Source: JBMOGA01 sp049318625
Lineage (GTDB): Bacteria > Pseudomonadota > Alphaproteobacteria > Rhizobiales > Hyphomicrobiaceae
NCBI GenBank assembly: GCA_049318625.1
Contig: JBMOGA010000013.1
Location: 1-64,000, forward strand
Direction: 5' to 3'
DNA length: 64,000 nt
Positions 1 through 8,674 of the stretch are shown one piece after another. Position 1 is the first letter of the stretch, and each line of letters begins with the position of its first letter. The position numbers and the translations under genes were made by a program. The notes below the pieces were generated by a model that was given only the letters and a program-made list of their open reading frames with translations, did no database searches and had not been told where the DNA came from.

Positions 1-578
1 AATTGCAATTCGATCACCCCCGAACAGGGGTCAAAATTGCATGCCGGTTCACAGCGCTGCTGGGTGCACAAGACCGCCAACGTCTTGAACAAGCTGCCGA
101 AGAGCCAGCAGCCGAAGGCCAAGCGGAGCCTGCAGGAAATCTGGATGGCGGAAACCAAGATCGCGGCCGAGACCGCGTTCGACGTCTTCATCGAAGCCTA
201 CGAGTTGAAGTACGAAAAAGCCGCCAAGTGCTCGGCCAAGGATCGCGAAGCACTGCTTGCCTTCTTCGAGTTCCCCACCGAGCATTGGAAGCATCTGCGC
301 ACGTCGAACCCAATCGAGAGCACCTTAGCCACCGTTCGGCACCGCACGATCCGGTCGAAGGGGTGCCTGTCGAAATAGACGGCGCTGGCCATGGTGTTCA
401 AGCTCGCCGACGCCGCACAGAAAAGCTGGCGCCGCCTCGACGGGGACAACCAGTTGCCGAAGGTCGTGCTCGGTGCGAAGTTCCAGGACGGGCTGGAGGT
501 GGTCGCCACCACCGATCATCAGCCCAAAGCCGCCGCCTGAGCCCAGGCCGCCATCACCAAGATTTGGTCATGGCTCCT
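1..578 (+). pseudogene. IS256-family (mutator) transposase, truncated and nonsense-mutated
   Basis: The reading frame from about base 43 encodes the C-terminal third of an IS256-type transposase: the QRCWVHKTANVLNKLP segment, the FPTEHWKHLRTSNPIEST segment and RSKGCLSK are typical of the family. A TAG at 376-378 interrupts the frame. Beyond it the same frame continues with TALAMVFKLADAAQKSWRRL and ends at a TGA at 538-540, so the stop looks like a single substitution in a lysine codon. Bases 541-578 resemble the terminal repeat region of such elements. The N-terminal catalytic part is missing. Bases 1-45 do not look like transposase and may be the end of another element that cut it. The gene should be inactive. 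Confidence 0.85.
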
Positions 579-808
579 TCGACGAACACGTGAGGGTCTG
601 GGCGGGATGTCATCCCGACCAGCGCGGGCGTCTCGCCGAGCCGAGATTTGACAACGACGGTCAGTGACGGCCGATGCTTGGCGTCGGCTGCGCGGGGCTG
701 CAACACCGAGCAGCGAACCGTTGAACAGACGCACCATGCCGCTAGACATCTGCGATCGCTCCGGCCTAAGCGGGGAGAACTGGGAGACTTTGTGCATTGG
801 GAGGTGTC

Positions 809-2551
809 ATGTCCACTGGCCTTCGCCTGGCATGGCTGGCATCGGTTGTGTTGACGGTCTCCGGCGTTCAAGCTCGCGCCGACGACCAATGGCTGGCGGA
901 GCGCTTCAGCGCCAAGAATTCCGCCGCGGCTGACGCTGCCGGTGCTGCGCGAGACGGGGCAAAACCCAAGCCGGAGGATTTGAAGCCGAACCTTCGACCT
1001 CATTTCGGTAGATGGCAATGGAAGATCACCAAGACGGCGTCGTCCGAAGCCGATGAACAAGGGTATGAGGCCTTCGTAACGGCCATCGGCGAAAGCGACT
1101 GCGCGACGGTTCACGACTGCATAACCTCCCCGGTGGCGAACCCGCGGTTCAGTGGTGGCAATCCGCCGTACTACACGTTCTTCGCCGACTGCGCCGATCT
1201 TCCGTACTTTCTCCGGGCCTATTATGCGTCACGCAACGGGCTGCCGTTCTCTTTTTCTTACAGATACAATGCCCACCCACGATCGGCGCGCGGCACGTCG
1301 TCCGTGACGGGCAATGTGATTACCAAGCGTCAGGACATCGTCGGTCCTGGGCCAGATATGCGAATCGCCTGGTCGCAGATCGGACAGTTCGTCTCATCGG
1401 AGCATTTCCGGACGCCGGGAGATTACAAGGGCAAGCTGGTCCCCGATCACTATCCAGTCAGACTGACACGGGAGAGCATCCGTCCAGGTACCGTCATATT
1501 TGATCCGGACGGGCACCTGGCGGTCGTCTATAAAGTCACGGCGGATGGCCGCATTCACTACATAGATTCGCATCCTGACAATTCGCTTACGCGGGGCGTC
1601 TACAATAGGGAATTCGCGCGGACAGAACCCGAGATGGGGGCCGGCTTCAAACGTTACCGGCCATTCGAACTCAGGGGCGCCAAGCGCTTGCCTGACGGAA
1701 GTCTCGTCGGAGGAAGAATAGTTCACAAGACGGACGCCGAACTGCCCGATTGGTCGCTTGAGCAATTCTACGGCACCGAACCGGTGCGGCCGGCGAAGTG
1801 GAGCGGCGGGAGCTTCGCGCTCGAAGGCAGACAACTGGATTACTACGACTACCTGCGGTTCAAATTGGCGTCCCCTGGCTTCAAGTACAGTCCCGTGGAA
1901 GAAATCCGGGAAGCGATCCGTGGACTCTGCCAGGACATCAAGTACCGGGTCGACATGGTGGAGATCGCCATCAAGGCCGGTATGCATCGCCGTCCACAGC
2001 CGCACAAGCTTCCGGACAACATCTATGCGACCAAAGGGGATTGGGAGACCTATTCGACGCCGTCGCGTGATGCACGCCTGAAGACATCCTTCGAGGAACT
2101 CCGAGACGAGATCGCTCGCTTCATCGACCTGTTTCGGAAGGGAAGCGACATCATAAGGTACAGTGGGTCCGATTTGCGCCGGGATCTCGCAGCCGTGTAC
2201 CGGGAAGAGACAGCGTCCTGCACCATCACCTATCAGAAATCGGATGGAAGGGCGAAGACGCTGACTTTCGCCGACGTCAAGGAACGGCTGTTCGACCTAT
2301 CGTTCGATCCACATCATTGCCCAGAGCTTCGCTGGGGTGCGCGGGATTCGGATGAGCTCGCGAGTTGCCCGGACGACGCCGTGAAGCGAGCCTGGTACGT
2401 TGCCCAGGACCGGCTCCGAAATCAGGTCACTCGAACCTACGGGGAGCCTATGGGCTGGACACTGGCCCAGATGCAGAACGGCAATCTGGATATCGGGATT
2501 AAGGATGTCCCGGTGGTCGAAGCGCACTCCATCCTCATGGCGTCAGACTGA
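809..2551 (+). CDS. secreted protein of unknown function, possible papain-fold hydrolase
   Basis: I do not recognise the family. The ATG at 809 is chosen over the upstream TTG at 797 because GGGAGG lies 4 bases before it and because it gives a clean signal peptide (about residues 1-23, cleavage after ARA). The product has 580 residues. C128 sits in an FADCADLPYFLRAYY context. H236 lies in DGHLAVVYKV, and H250 and D253 follow in IHYID. A cysteine at the start of a helix followed by a histidine and a polar residue on strands recalls NlpC/P60 or CHAP-like cysteine hydrolases, but the Cys-His spacing is large, so this is only a suggestion. It lies 361 bases upstream of the Pls-type synthetase on the same strand and could act on the polymer, the cell wall or a crosslink. 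Confidence 0.75.
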   Translation: MSTGLRLAWLASVVLTVSGVQARADDQWLAERFSAKNSAAADAAGAARDGAKPKPEDLKPNLRPHFGRWQWKITKTASSEADEQGYEAFVTAIGESDCATVHDCITSPVANPRFSGGNPPYYTFFADCADLPYFLRAYYASRNGLPFSFSYRYNAHPRSARGTSSVTGNVITKRQDIVGPGPDMRIAWSQIGQFVSSEHFRTPGDYKGKLVPDHYPVRLTRESIRPGTVIFDPDGHLAVVYKVTADGRIHYIDSHPDNSLTRGVYNREFARTEPEMGAGFKRYRPFELRGAKRLPDGSLVGGRIVHKTDAELPDWSLEQFYGTEPVRPAKWSGGSFALEGRQLDYYDYLRFKLASPGFKYSPVEEIREAIRGLCQDIKYRVDMVEIAIKAGMHRRPQPHKLPDNIYATKGDWETYSTPSRDARLKTSFEELRDEIARFIDLFRKGSDIIRYSGSDLRRDLAAVYREETASCTITYQKSDGRAKTLTFADVKERLFDLSFDPHHCPELRWGARDSDELASCPDDAVKRAWYVAQDRLRNQVTRTYGEPMGWTLAQMQNGNLDIGIKDVPVVEAHSILMASD

Positions 2552-2912
2552 TTGTTCGTGCGGACAGCCTGAACCGTTGGCGCGTCGGTGTGAGTGCCAC
2601 AAGAAGTGGACTTCTAAGTCCATGTAAATAATGGACCTTATGGGTCTGCGGATTGACTGCCTGCCCTGGGCGCCGGGCTGGAACTCGAGGCCGTAGCATG
2701 GTGGTTTCGGCGGTCGGAGACTGCGCCCGGGCCCATCATGGCACCTGAGCCACATACGGCCGAATTACTTCTACTGGAGCTGGGAAAAGCAGCACAATCA
2801 AAGTATAGGAGACGTGGTCGATGCTACCTGTGCAACACCGCCGCTGCGAGAGACCATCCGCGGCCAACGTCCGTGCCATTCGATGACCTCTCACTGCGAC
2901 CGGCGGACTTAG
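2552..2912. other. 361-base intergenic region upstream of the synthetase
   Basis: No convincing gene is seen, and nothing resembling an MbtH-like partner protein. The region is less GC-rich than the genome core. It carries a palindromic cluster at 2607-2640, described separately. The long spacing suggests that the synthetase has its own promoter. Confidence 0.5.
2607..2640. promoter_or_regulatory. palindromic repeat cluster, candidate operator
   Basis: TGGACTT (2607-2613) and AAGTCCA (2616-2622) form a perfect 7-base inverted repeat with a 2-base gap. A third copy, ATGGACCTT, begins at 2631, so the middle arm could pair either way. The cluster lies between the secreted-protein gene and the synthetase gene. 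It could be an operator or a weak terminator; no run of T follows. Confidence 0.35.
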
Positions 2913-5900
2913 GTGCACGGCACGGTTTCCGCGCTGTCCGATCGGGACAATTTCAAACCCGCTGTTTTAAGGGGCGGCGAGCAGCCAGACCTTTTGCGCT
3001 CCGAAACTCTGATCGATGTGTTTCGCGCGTCCGCCGGTCGTTTGCCTGACAAGATCGCGATCCAACTCATCGGATCGAGCCAACGCTTCACGTATGGAGA
3101 ACTCGACAGGGCTTCCCGCCGGGTGGCCTCTGCACTGCGCAGCCACGGGATCGCGCGCGGCGATCGCGTGGGTCTCTGGCTGCCACGCTCCCTCGACCTC
3201 CACGTCGCTCTGCTTGGCATCCTCGCGGCCGGCGCCACATACATCCCGTTCGATTCGGACACGCCGGCAAGGCGCGTGGCCGAGTGTCTGGCAGACTGCC
3301 GAGCGCGTTGGCTCATCTGCCCAGACGGCAAGCCCCTCGAAGTCGATGGCGTCACCACCTTCGGCATCCGGGATCTCGACCAATTCGGGCCAGCCGACAA
3401 TGTCCCCCCTGCCGCCGCGACCCCCGACCATCTCGCCTACATCATATATACATCTGGCAGCACCGGCCGGCCGAAGGGCATTGAAATCAGTCATCGGAGC
3501 ATATGTCACTACCTGCGCGCCGGTAACCTCGCCCTCGGCATTGTCGAAGGCGACGTCGTTCTGCAGAATGCCTCGATCGCGTTCGACCTGTCTCTCGAAG
3601 AGATCTTCGTTCCCTACCTCGTCGGCGCGACGTTGAAGGTCGCCCCGCCCGGCTTGCTGCAGCAGTCTCGTGGTCTTGCTGAAACGCTCGAGTCCGAGAG
3701 CATCACGGTCATCGACACCGTACCTACACTGCTGGCGTTGATGGAGCGGGAGCCAGTCGGCGTCCGGCTGATCATCGTTGGTGGAGAGGCCTGCCCGAAC
3801 TCGATCGTCGAGCGCTTCGCCCGCGATGGGCGCCGGATCGTCAATACGTACGGTCCAACAGAGGCGACGGTGGTCGCCACGACGTGTGACCTGAGGCCGG
3901 GCGAACCCATCACGATCGGAACACCCATCGCCAACAGCGCGATCTTCGTCGTGGATGAGGCAATGCGGATCCTGCCCGTCGGCGAAGTCGGAGAACTCCT
4001 GATCGGCGGCCCCGGCGTGGCGAAAGGCTACGTCAACCAGCCCGGCCCCTCTGCGCTCAAGTTCATCGATAATCCGTTTCCGGAAGAGGCCGGGCGCTAC
4101 CCCGTGCTTTTTCGGTCCGGCGATGCGGTGCGCGTCACGGCAGCGGGCACGATCGAGTTCCATGGTCGCATCGATACACAGGTCAAGATTCGGGGCCATC
4201 GCATCGAACTCGGTGAAATCGAAGTGGCGCTCGGACGGCAGAGCGGCGTGCAACTGGCCGCGGTCGTTGTCCATCGACATCCGAATGCCGGTGAGCGTCT
4301 CGTCGCGCACGTCGTCGCGGATGGCGGCTTCGATCTCGAACGAACGCGTGCGGAACTTGCGGCGTGTCTGCCGGCCTATATGCTACCGCAGCACTGGCAC
4401 CTACACGGGGAACTGCCGCGACTGTCGTCCGGAAAGATCGACCGCAACGCGCTCGCCGCAGTACCTGTTGCGGCGACCGGGCGCACCGGTCCTGTGGCTG
4501 CGCCGTCGACGAAGACCGAAGCGATCCTCCTCAAGGCCGCCCACGAGGTCCTGGGGCAGGCCGAGATCGACCTCGATGCCGACTTCTTCGAGGATCTCGG
4601 CGGTCATTCGCTGCTCGCGGCCAATTTTGTATCAGAGGTGCGCAAGACGCCGTCGCTTGCGGGGATCGCGCTGAAGGACGTCTACGGCGAACGCTCGCTT
4701 CGTAAGTTGGCGGCAGCCTTGGACGCTCGTCGCGCGGCGCCGACCCCTCGGCAGGATCTTGCCTTCGAACCGCCGCCGTTCATGCGTCGGTTCCTGTGCG
4801 GTGTGGCGCAGGCCGTCGCCTTGCCCTTCATCATCGCGATCGTCACGCTACAGTGGATGGGCCTACTCCTGTCCTCCATTTATCTGATCCGCTCGGAAAC
4901 GCCGTTCTGGAAAGAGGTTCTCATTCTCTGCGCAATTTATGTAGCGCTCAACCTCGGATCGAAACTCATCGTTGTCGGTGTCAAATGGCTGGTCATCGGG
5001 CGAACCAAGCCGGGCGTCTATCCGCTGTGGGGGAGCTACTACTTCCGCATTTGGCTGATGCAGCGTGTCGTACATTTGTCGGGACATAAGTTTTTGCAGG
5101 GTACGCCACTGATGCCCATTTACCTCAGGGCGCTCGGCGCACGCGTTGGCCGCGACGCGATCATCCATGAATTCGAAGAAGGAGCGATCGACCTCGTTTC
5201 GATCGGTGATCGGGCATCGATCGGGCAGAAGGTTCGGTTCGCCAATGTCGAGGTCATCGGAAATGAGGTGTTTGTCGGCCGGATCGTCATTGGCGACGAC
5301 GCGGTGATCGGCAACGCCTGCGTCGTCGGAGGAGACGTAGAAATCGCCGCCGGGGCGGAGATTTGCGACCTCACATCGGTCCCGGCCAGCACGGTCGTCG
5401 GCGCGGCGGAACGTTGGGATGGTGCACCCGGACGCCTCGTCGGCCGGACCGAGCCGATGGCGCTGCCGCCGCACCCGTCGATCGGTCCGATCAAGCGGCT
5501 ATGGCTCACGGTCTGTTATTTTGTCACCTATAATCTAGTGATGATGATTGGACTTCTCCCGATCTTTCCAGCCTTCTACATCCTGACCGAACTCGACGAC
5601 TTCACGTTCGGCGATCGCGACAATGTCGTGCCTTGGCATTGGGTATTTCTGTTTGCGTGGCCGTCAGCCATCGTTCTCATTTTCTGCTCGGTACTGCTCG
5701 TCGTCGCGATGCGCTGGACGCTTTTGCCCTCGGTGTCGCCGGGCGCGTATTCCATCTACTCGGCATTCTACTTCCGAAAGTGGATGATGACGCTCGCGAC
5801 CGAGACTATGCTTGAAACTCTGAATTCTCTGTACGCCACCTTATTCATGCGACACTGGTACCGTCTCATGGGCACCAAGATCGGCCGTGGCACCGAAATA

Positions 5901-6965
5901 TCGTCCAACTTCGCGGGGCGCTACGATCTCATCGAACTGGGCGACAACAACTTCATCGGCGATGAAACCATATTCGGCGACGAGGAGGTGCGGGGCGGTT
6001 GGATGAGCCTCGATCGTGTCAAGACCGGCAATCTTTGCTTCTTTGGCAACTTGTCGGTGATCCCCATGGGCGCACAGATCGAGGACGGTGCGCTTATCGG
6101 CGTCAAGTCGAAACCGCCGCCCGGCAACAGGATTGCCGCAAACGAGACCTGGTTCGGTAGCCCCCCGATCGAAATACCGAACCGACAGCGCGTGACCCTC
6201 GGAGATAATCTGACGTATCTGCCGCCGGTCCGCATGCGCGCCCTGCGGACCGTCTTCGAGACATTGCATACATCTCTGCCGACCGCCGTTCTCATCACGC
6301 TTGCCTATATTTCGGCGGACTTGATGGAGTTCTCCATCGATGGCGACGACTGGATCACGGCTATTGCGACATTCTTTGCGGCCGGCCTGTTCGTTTCAAT
6401 CGTGATGGTGCTAGTTTCGATCGCCTTCAAATGGCTTCTGATGGGCGTTTATCGCCCAACGATCCGTCCAATGTGGTCCTGGTGGTCGATGCGCACGGAG
6501 GCGGTCGCTGTTCTCTATGGTGGTCTATCCAGCAAAGTGATGCTGGACTACCTGAGAGGGACACCGTTCCTGCCCATGATGCTGCGGCTATACGGAACGA
6601 AAATCGGCAAGGGAGTCTGGATCAATAGTCCGGATCTTACCGAGTTCGACTGCGTTGAAATTGGTGATTTCTCCGTCATAAACATGTTGTCGAGCCCTCA
6701 GACCCACCTTTACGAGGATCGCGTGATGAAAGTCGGTCGCATCAAGATTGGCCGGGGTGTCACCATCGGGACGGCCGCCATCGTACTCTACGACAGCGAG
6801 GTCGGTGATTTTGCCCGACTTGCTCCGCTGACGGTCGTGATGAAGGGAGAATTCATTCCTCCGCATACCGCGTGGACCGGGGCTCCGGCTCGTCTCGTCG
6901 TGACCCAGACTCGCACTTTCGATCACGATTCGGGGGCGCACCGGCCGGCGCTGGTGGACCCTTGA
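2913..6965 (+). CDS. Pls/PosA-type nonribosomal peptide synthetase (cationic homopoly-amino-acid synthetase-like)
   Basis: The 1350-residue product has the layout of epsilon-poly-L-lysine synthetase. An adenylation domain comes first: core A3 YTSGSTGRPKG at 179-189, A5 NTYGPTEAT at 311-319, A8 around 417-437, A10 lysine K508. A thiolation domain follows, with GGHS and pantetheine serine S566. There is no condensation or thioesterase domain. Instead there are six membrane segments (about 637-660, 670-695, 863-892, 910-938, 1122-1145, 1150-1175) separating three left-handed beta-helix (hexapeptide-repeat) domains at about 739-840, 986-1086 and 1226-1328. In Pls these C-terminal domains carry out iterative peptide-bond formation. 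Acidic residues line the modelled substrate pocket, which suits a basic amino acid. The GTG start has no strong ribosome binding site. A phosphopantetheinyl transferase gene follows immediately. Confidence 0.93.
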   Translation: MHGTVSALSDRDNFKPAVLRGGEQPDLLRSETLIDVFRASAGRLPDKIAIQLIGSSQRFTYGELDRASRRVASALRSHGIARGDRVGLWLPRSLDLHVALLGILAAGATYIPFDSDTPARRVAECLADCRARWLICPDGKPLEVDGVTTFGIRDLDQFGPADNVPPAAATPDHLAYIIYTSGSTGRPKGIEISHRSICHYLRAGNLALGIVEGDVVLQNASIAFDLSLEEIFVPYLVGATLKVAPPGLLQQSRGLAETLESESITVIDTVPTLLALMEREPVGVRLIIVGGEACPNSIVERFARDGRRIVNTYGPTEATVVATTCDLRPGEPITIGTPIANSAIFVVDEAMRILPVGEVGELLIGGPGVAKGYVNQPGPSALKFIDNPFPEEAGRYPVLFRSGDAVRVTAAGTIEFHGRIDTQVKIRGHRIELGEIEVALGRQSGVQLAAVVVHRHPNAGERLVAHVVADGGFDLERTRAELAACLPAYMLPQHWHLHGELPRLSSGKIDRNALAAVPVAATGRTGPVAAPSTKTEAILLKAAHEVLGQAEIDLDADFFEDLGGHSLLAANFVSEVRKTPSLAGIALKDVYGERSLRKLAAALDARRAAPTPRQDLAFEPPPFMRRFLCGVAQAVALPFIIAIVTLQWMGLLLSSIYLIRSETPFWKEVLILCAIYVALNLGSKLIVVGVKWLVIGRTKPGVYPLWGSYYFRIWLMQRVVHLSGHKFLQGTPLMPIYLRALGARVGRDAIIHEFEEGAIDLVSIGDRASIGQKVRFANVEVIGNEVFVGRIVIGDDAVIGNACVVGGDVEIAAGAEICDLTSVPASTVVGAAERWDGAPGRLVGRTEPMALPPHPSIGPIKRLWLTVCYFVTYNLVMMIGLLPIFPAFYILTELDDFTFGDRDNVVPWHWVFLFAWPSAIVLIFCSVLLVVAMRWTLLPSVSPGAYSIYSAFYFRKWMMTLATETMLETLNSLYATLFMRHWYRLMGTKIGRGTEISSNFAGRYDLIELGDNNFIGDETIFGDEEVRGGWMSLDRVKTGNLCFFGNLSVIPMGAQIEDGALIGVKSKPPPGNRIAANETWFGSPPIEIPNRQRVTLGDNLTYLPPVRMRALRTVFETLHTSLPTAVLITLAYISADLMEFSIDGDDWITAIATFFAAGLFVSIVMVLVSIAFKWLLMGVYRPTIRPMWSWWSMRTEAVAVLYGGLSSKVMLDYLRGTPFLPMMLRLYGTKIGKGVWINSPDLTEFDCVEIGDFSVINMLSSPQTHLYEDRVMKVGRIKIGRGVTIGTAAIVLYDSEVGDFARLAPLTVVMKGEFIPPHTAWTGAPARLVVTQTRTFDHDSGAHRPALVDP

Positions 6966-6967
6966 TA

Positions 6968-7666
6968 GTGCCGGCCGGCAGCGACGCCGTGACGGTCCTG
7001 CGTCTGGACCGTTCGATTGCGCTCCTCAGTTTCGAGGGGCTCAGCCTCGTCGCACCCGGCGAACGACCGAGCCGTTTACAGAGCATATTGCGAAGGGCAA
7101 CGGGCCGTCAAGACATCGCGGTGAGCCGTCGCCCCAGCCGGCGGCCATGCCTCAAGCCGCCACTGCCGGAGCTTGGCATCTCGGCATCCCACCGGGGGGT
7201 CGCGAGCGTCATCGGATTTTCCGATTGCTGCGCCGTTGGAGTCGATATCGAGATGCCGCCGCGCACTGCGGCATTCGACCCATATCGCATGGGCCGCGAC
7301 CACTATGCTCGGGCCGAAGGCGTAGCAATTGCGGGACTTGAAGGAGAGGCAGCCTTATCGCTGTTTCTATTGCTTTGGGTTGCCAAGGAAGCTCTCCTCA
7401 AAGTCAGTGGCCAGGGGATTGTCGATGGACTTGCCAGGCCGGATTTATCACGTTACCTCGACGCCTTGATCAGTGGAGCCCGCTGTTCCGGCTTTGCGAT
7501 GTTAGAGGGCCGCGATGCCGAAGTGGTCGTGACCGTGGTGCGTCGATCTGGAGAGGTGCCGTTGTACGTGGCTCTGGCCCAACAGTCCGATACTTGCGCG
7601 ACGTCTCCGTCGCAGACGAGACTCGCGTCGGGGTCGTTCGGTGCCGTCACCCGCTTCGTGACTTGA
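6968..7666 (+). CDS. Sfp-type 4'-phosphopantetheinyl transferase
   Basis: The product transfers phosphopantetheine from CoA to carrier-protein serines; S566 of the adjacent synthetase is the obvious target. The family signatures are visible: GVDIE with Mg-binding D93 and E95, and WVAKEALLK with K140, E141 and K145 (numbering from the GTG at 6968). The frame is open back to a GTG at 6872 inside the synthetase gene, but a start at TTG 6962 (overlapping the synthetase TGA) or GTG 6968 gives about 232 residues, the normal size, and GGTGG lies just upstream. The overlap implies translational coupling, so the pair forms an operon. Confidence 0.9.
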   Translation: MPAGSDAVTVLRLDRSIALLSFEGLSLVAPGERPSRLQSILRRATGRQDIAVSRRPSRRPCLKPPLPELGISASHRGVASVIGFSDCCAVGVDIEMPPRTAAFDPYRMGRDHYARAEGVAIAGLEGEAALSLFLLLWVAKEALLKVSGQGIVDGLARPDLSRYLDALISGARCSGFAMLEGRDAEVVVTVVRRSGEVPLYVALAQQSDTCATSPSQTRLASGSFGAVTRFVT

Positions 7667-7947
7667 ATGCCACTTTTTCCGACAGCGCGCGGCGTCTTCA
7701 CCGAAGATTTGGGTGGGTCGGACGCCACTCGTGTAGACCGCCCGAGCTATGCTTTGCGGCGCTGTCCTTTGCAACATCACCCTTCTCCTAAGACGTTCCG
7801 CGATCAGGGGTCGGCGAAGTCGAGCGGGGTAGCGAAGACGGCGGCTGTCGCCCTCGATGAGCCACTATGAGGCTATTGTCGCTCATGGCCCGAGGCCGAC
7901 AGTCGACCGATGGAAGCTGCCTGACCCTGCCCCCAACCGGTACTCGT
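7667..7947. other. intergenic region downstream of the synthetase operon
   Basis: No gene with recognisable coding character is seen in these 281 bases. The short open frames here do not resemble known proteins. This is the right shoulder of the accessory block, before the element remnants begin. Confidence 0.4.
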
Positions 7948-8045
7948 TCATAACGAGAGTTCGTTCTGGTTATGGTCCTGGTTGGACCGGGTTGCAAACT
8001 CGTTGGGCGTGAGGTCGAAGCGGCAGTGACGGCGGAATTCATCAC
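7948..8045 (-). pseudogene. C-terminal stub of an integrase-core transposase
   Basis: Read on the minus strand, the last 25 or so codons give a tail of the type FDLTPNEFATRSNQDHNQN followed by a few residues and a TGA at 7948-7950. This resembles the extreme C-terminus of IS3/IS481-type integrase-core transposases (LTP-x-EF ... NQN). Nothing upstream on the minus strand continues the family in this frame. It is a remnant only; the family assignment is tentative. Confidence 0.45.
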
Positions 8046-8160
8046 CATCGCTCGCCATTTGGGCCGCTGTGGCTATCGCGAAATCACGGAGTTGCTTCCG
8101 ACTTGGGCCAACAGAGAGGGCAATGACAAGCGACGGGTGATCGCACCCGCCGGGTTGCCG

Positions 8161-8260
8161 TCACGGGATCAAGACCAGCTTTCCAAAATGCGCGTCTCCT
8201 CGCATGTAGTCTTGCGCCTGTTCGGCTTGCGCCAACGGGAACGACCGATCGACGACCGGT
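8161..8260 (-). pseudogene. C-terminal fragment of a zinc-type alcohol dehydrogenase / quinone oxidoreductase
   Basis: On the minus strand about 32 codons read TPVVDRSFPLAQAEQAQDYM and then RGDAHFGKLVLIP before a TGA at 8161-8163. This matches the conserved C-terminal segment of medium-chain (MDR) oxidoreductases (P-V-x-D-R-x-F-P-L ... H-x-GK-V-L). The homology stops abruptly at about 8260, exactly where the IS21-like end begins, so the element inserted into or deleted the rest of the gene. Confidence 0.7.
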
Positions 8261-8411
8261 GTGGATCGGCACGACGGATTGACCCCTTTCGGCGTCGAAC
8301 TTTGACCTCACCTCGAAGTTCGAAATCAATCACCAGATCTGCGGCTTAGAGCGCTCTCGGCGGGGTCAATGTTGGGCGCCGATCTCTGTATTGACCCCAT
8401 GCCGATCCACA
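8260..8411. mobile_element. 152-bp element with IS21-like ends (MITE-like or collapsed IS)
   Basis: TGTGGATCGGCA at 8260-8271 is repeated as a perfect inverted copy at 8400-8411. Internal to each end are TTGACCCC/GGGGTCAA blocks (around 8280-8286, 8366-8371 and 8391-8397), the iterated-end pattern of IS21-type elements. No transposase fits between the ends. No clear target duplication is visible. It may be a miniature derivative or the scar of an internal deletion. Confidence 0.6.
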
Positions 8412-8674
8412 GAAAAGGCTGCTGATTGACGCTCGGTGCCGCCGCCTGATTGTCGCTCCGCGTCAATCAGGGCTTGCCAATCCGACGGGCCAGCGACAAT
8501 CATCGACCCACCCGACCGCCGCGGTTCTCACCTTGTTTGACGCGGTTCCCTTCCTGATCGTCGCGCCATACGAGGCCTTCGTTTGCGCGAGCTGGGTCTG
8601 GTAGCGGTCGTCAGGAAGCATGGCGGACGATCGTTACGCGGCGGATGCGCCGTTGTCGAGGGCTCGCCTTTGGA
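8412..8674. other. intergenic region with repeated GATTG(A/T)CGC motifs
   Basis: No gene is recognised. The motif pair ATTGACGC/ATTGTCGC and the inverted GCGTCAAT/GCGACAAT recur between 8424 and 8504, which suggests another mobile-element end or a regulatory repeat. It separates the accessory block from the ghrA-yej operon. Confidence 0.35.

Noticed and set aside
2738..3049. Small plus-strand frame before the synthetase, considered as an MbtH-like partner
   Set aside because: It lacks the conserved MbtH tryptophans and NPFD-type motif and overlaps the synthetase start in another frame.
7972..8349. 125-codon plus-strand frame in the remnant region
   Set aside because: It runs across three unrelated fragments (transposase stub, oxidoreductase stub, IS21-like end), so it cannot be one gene.
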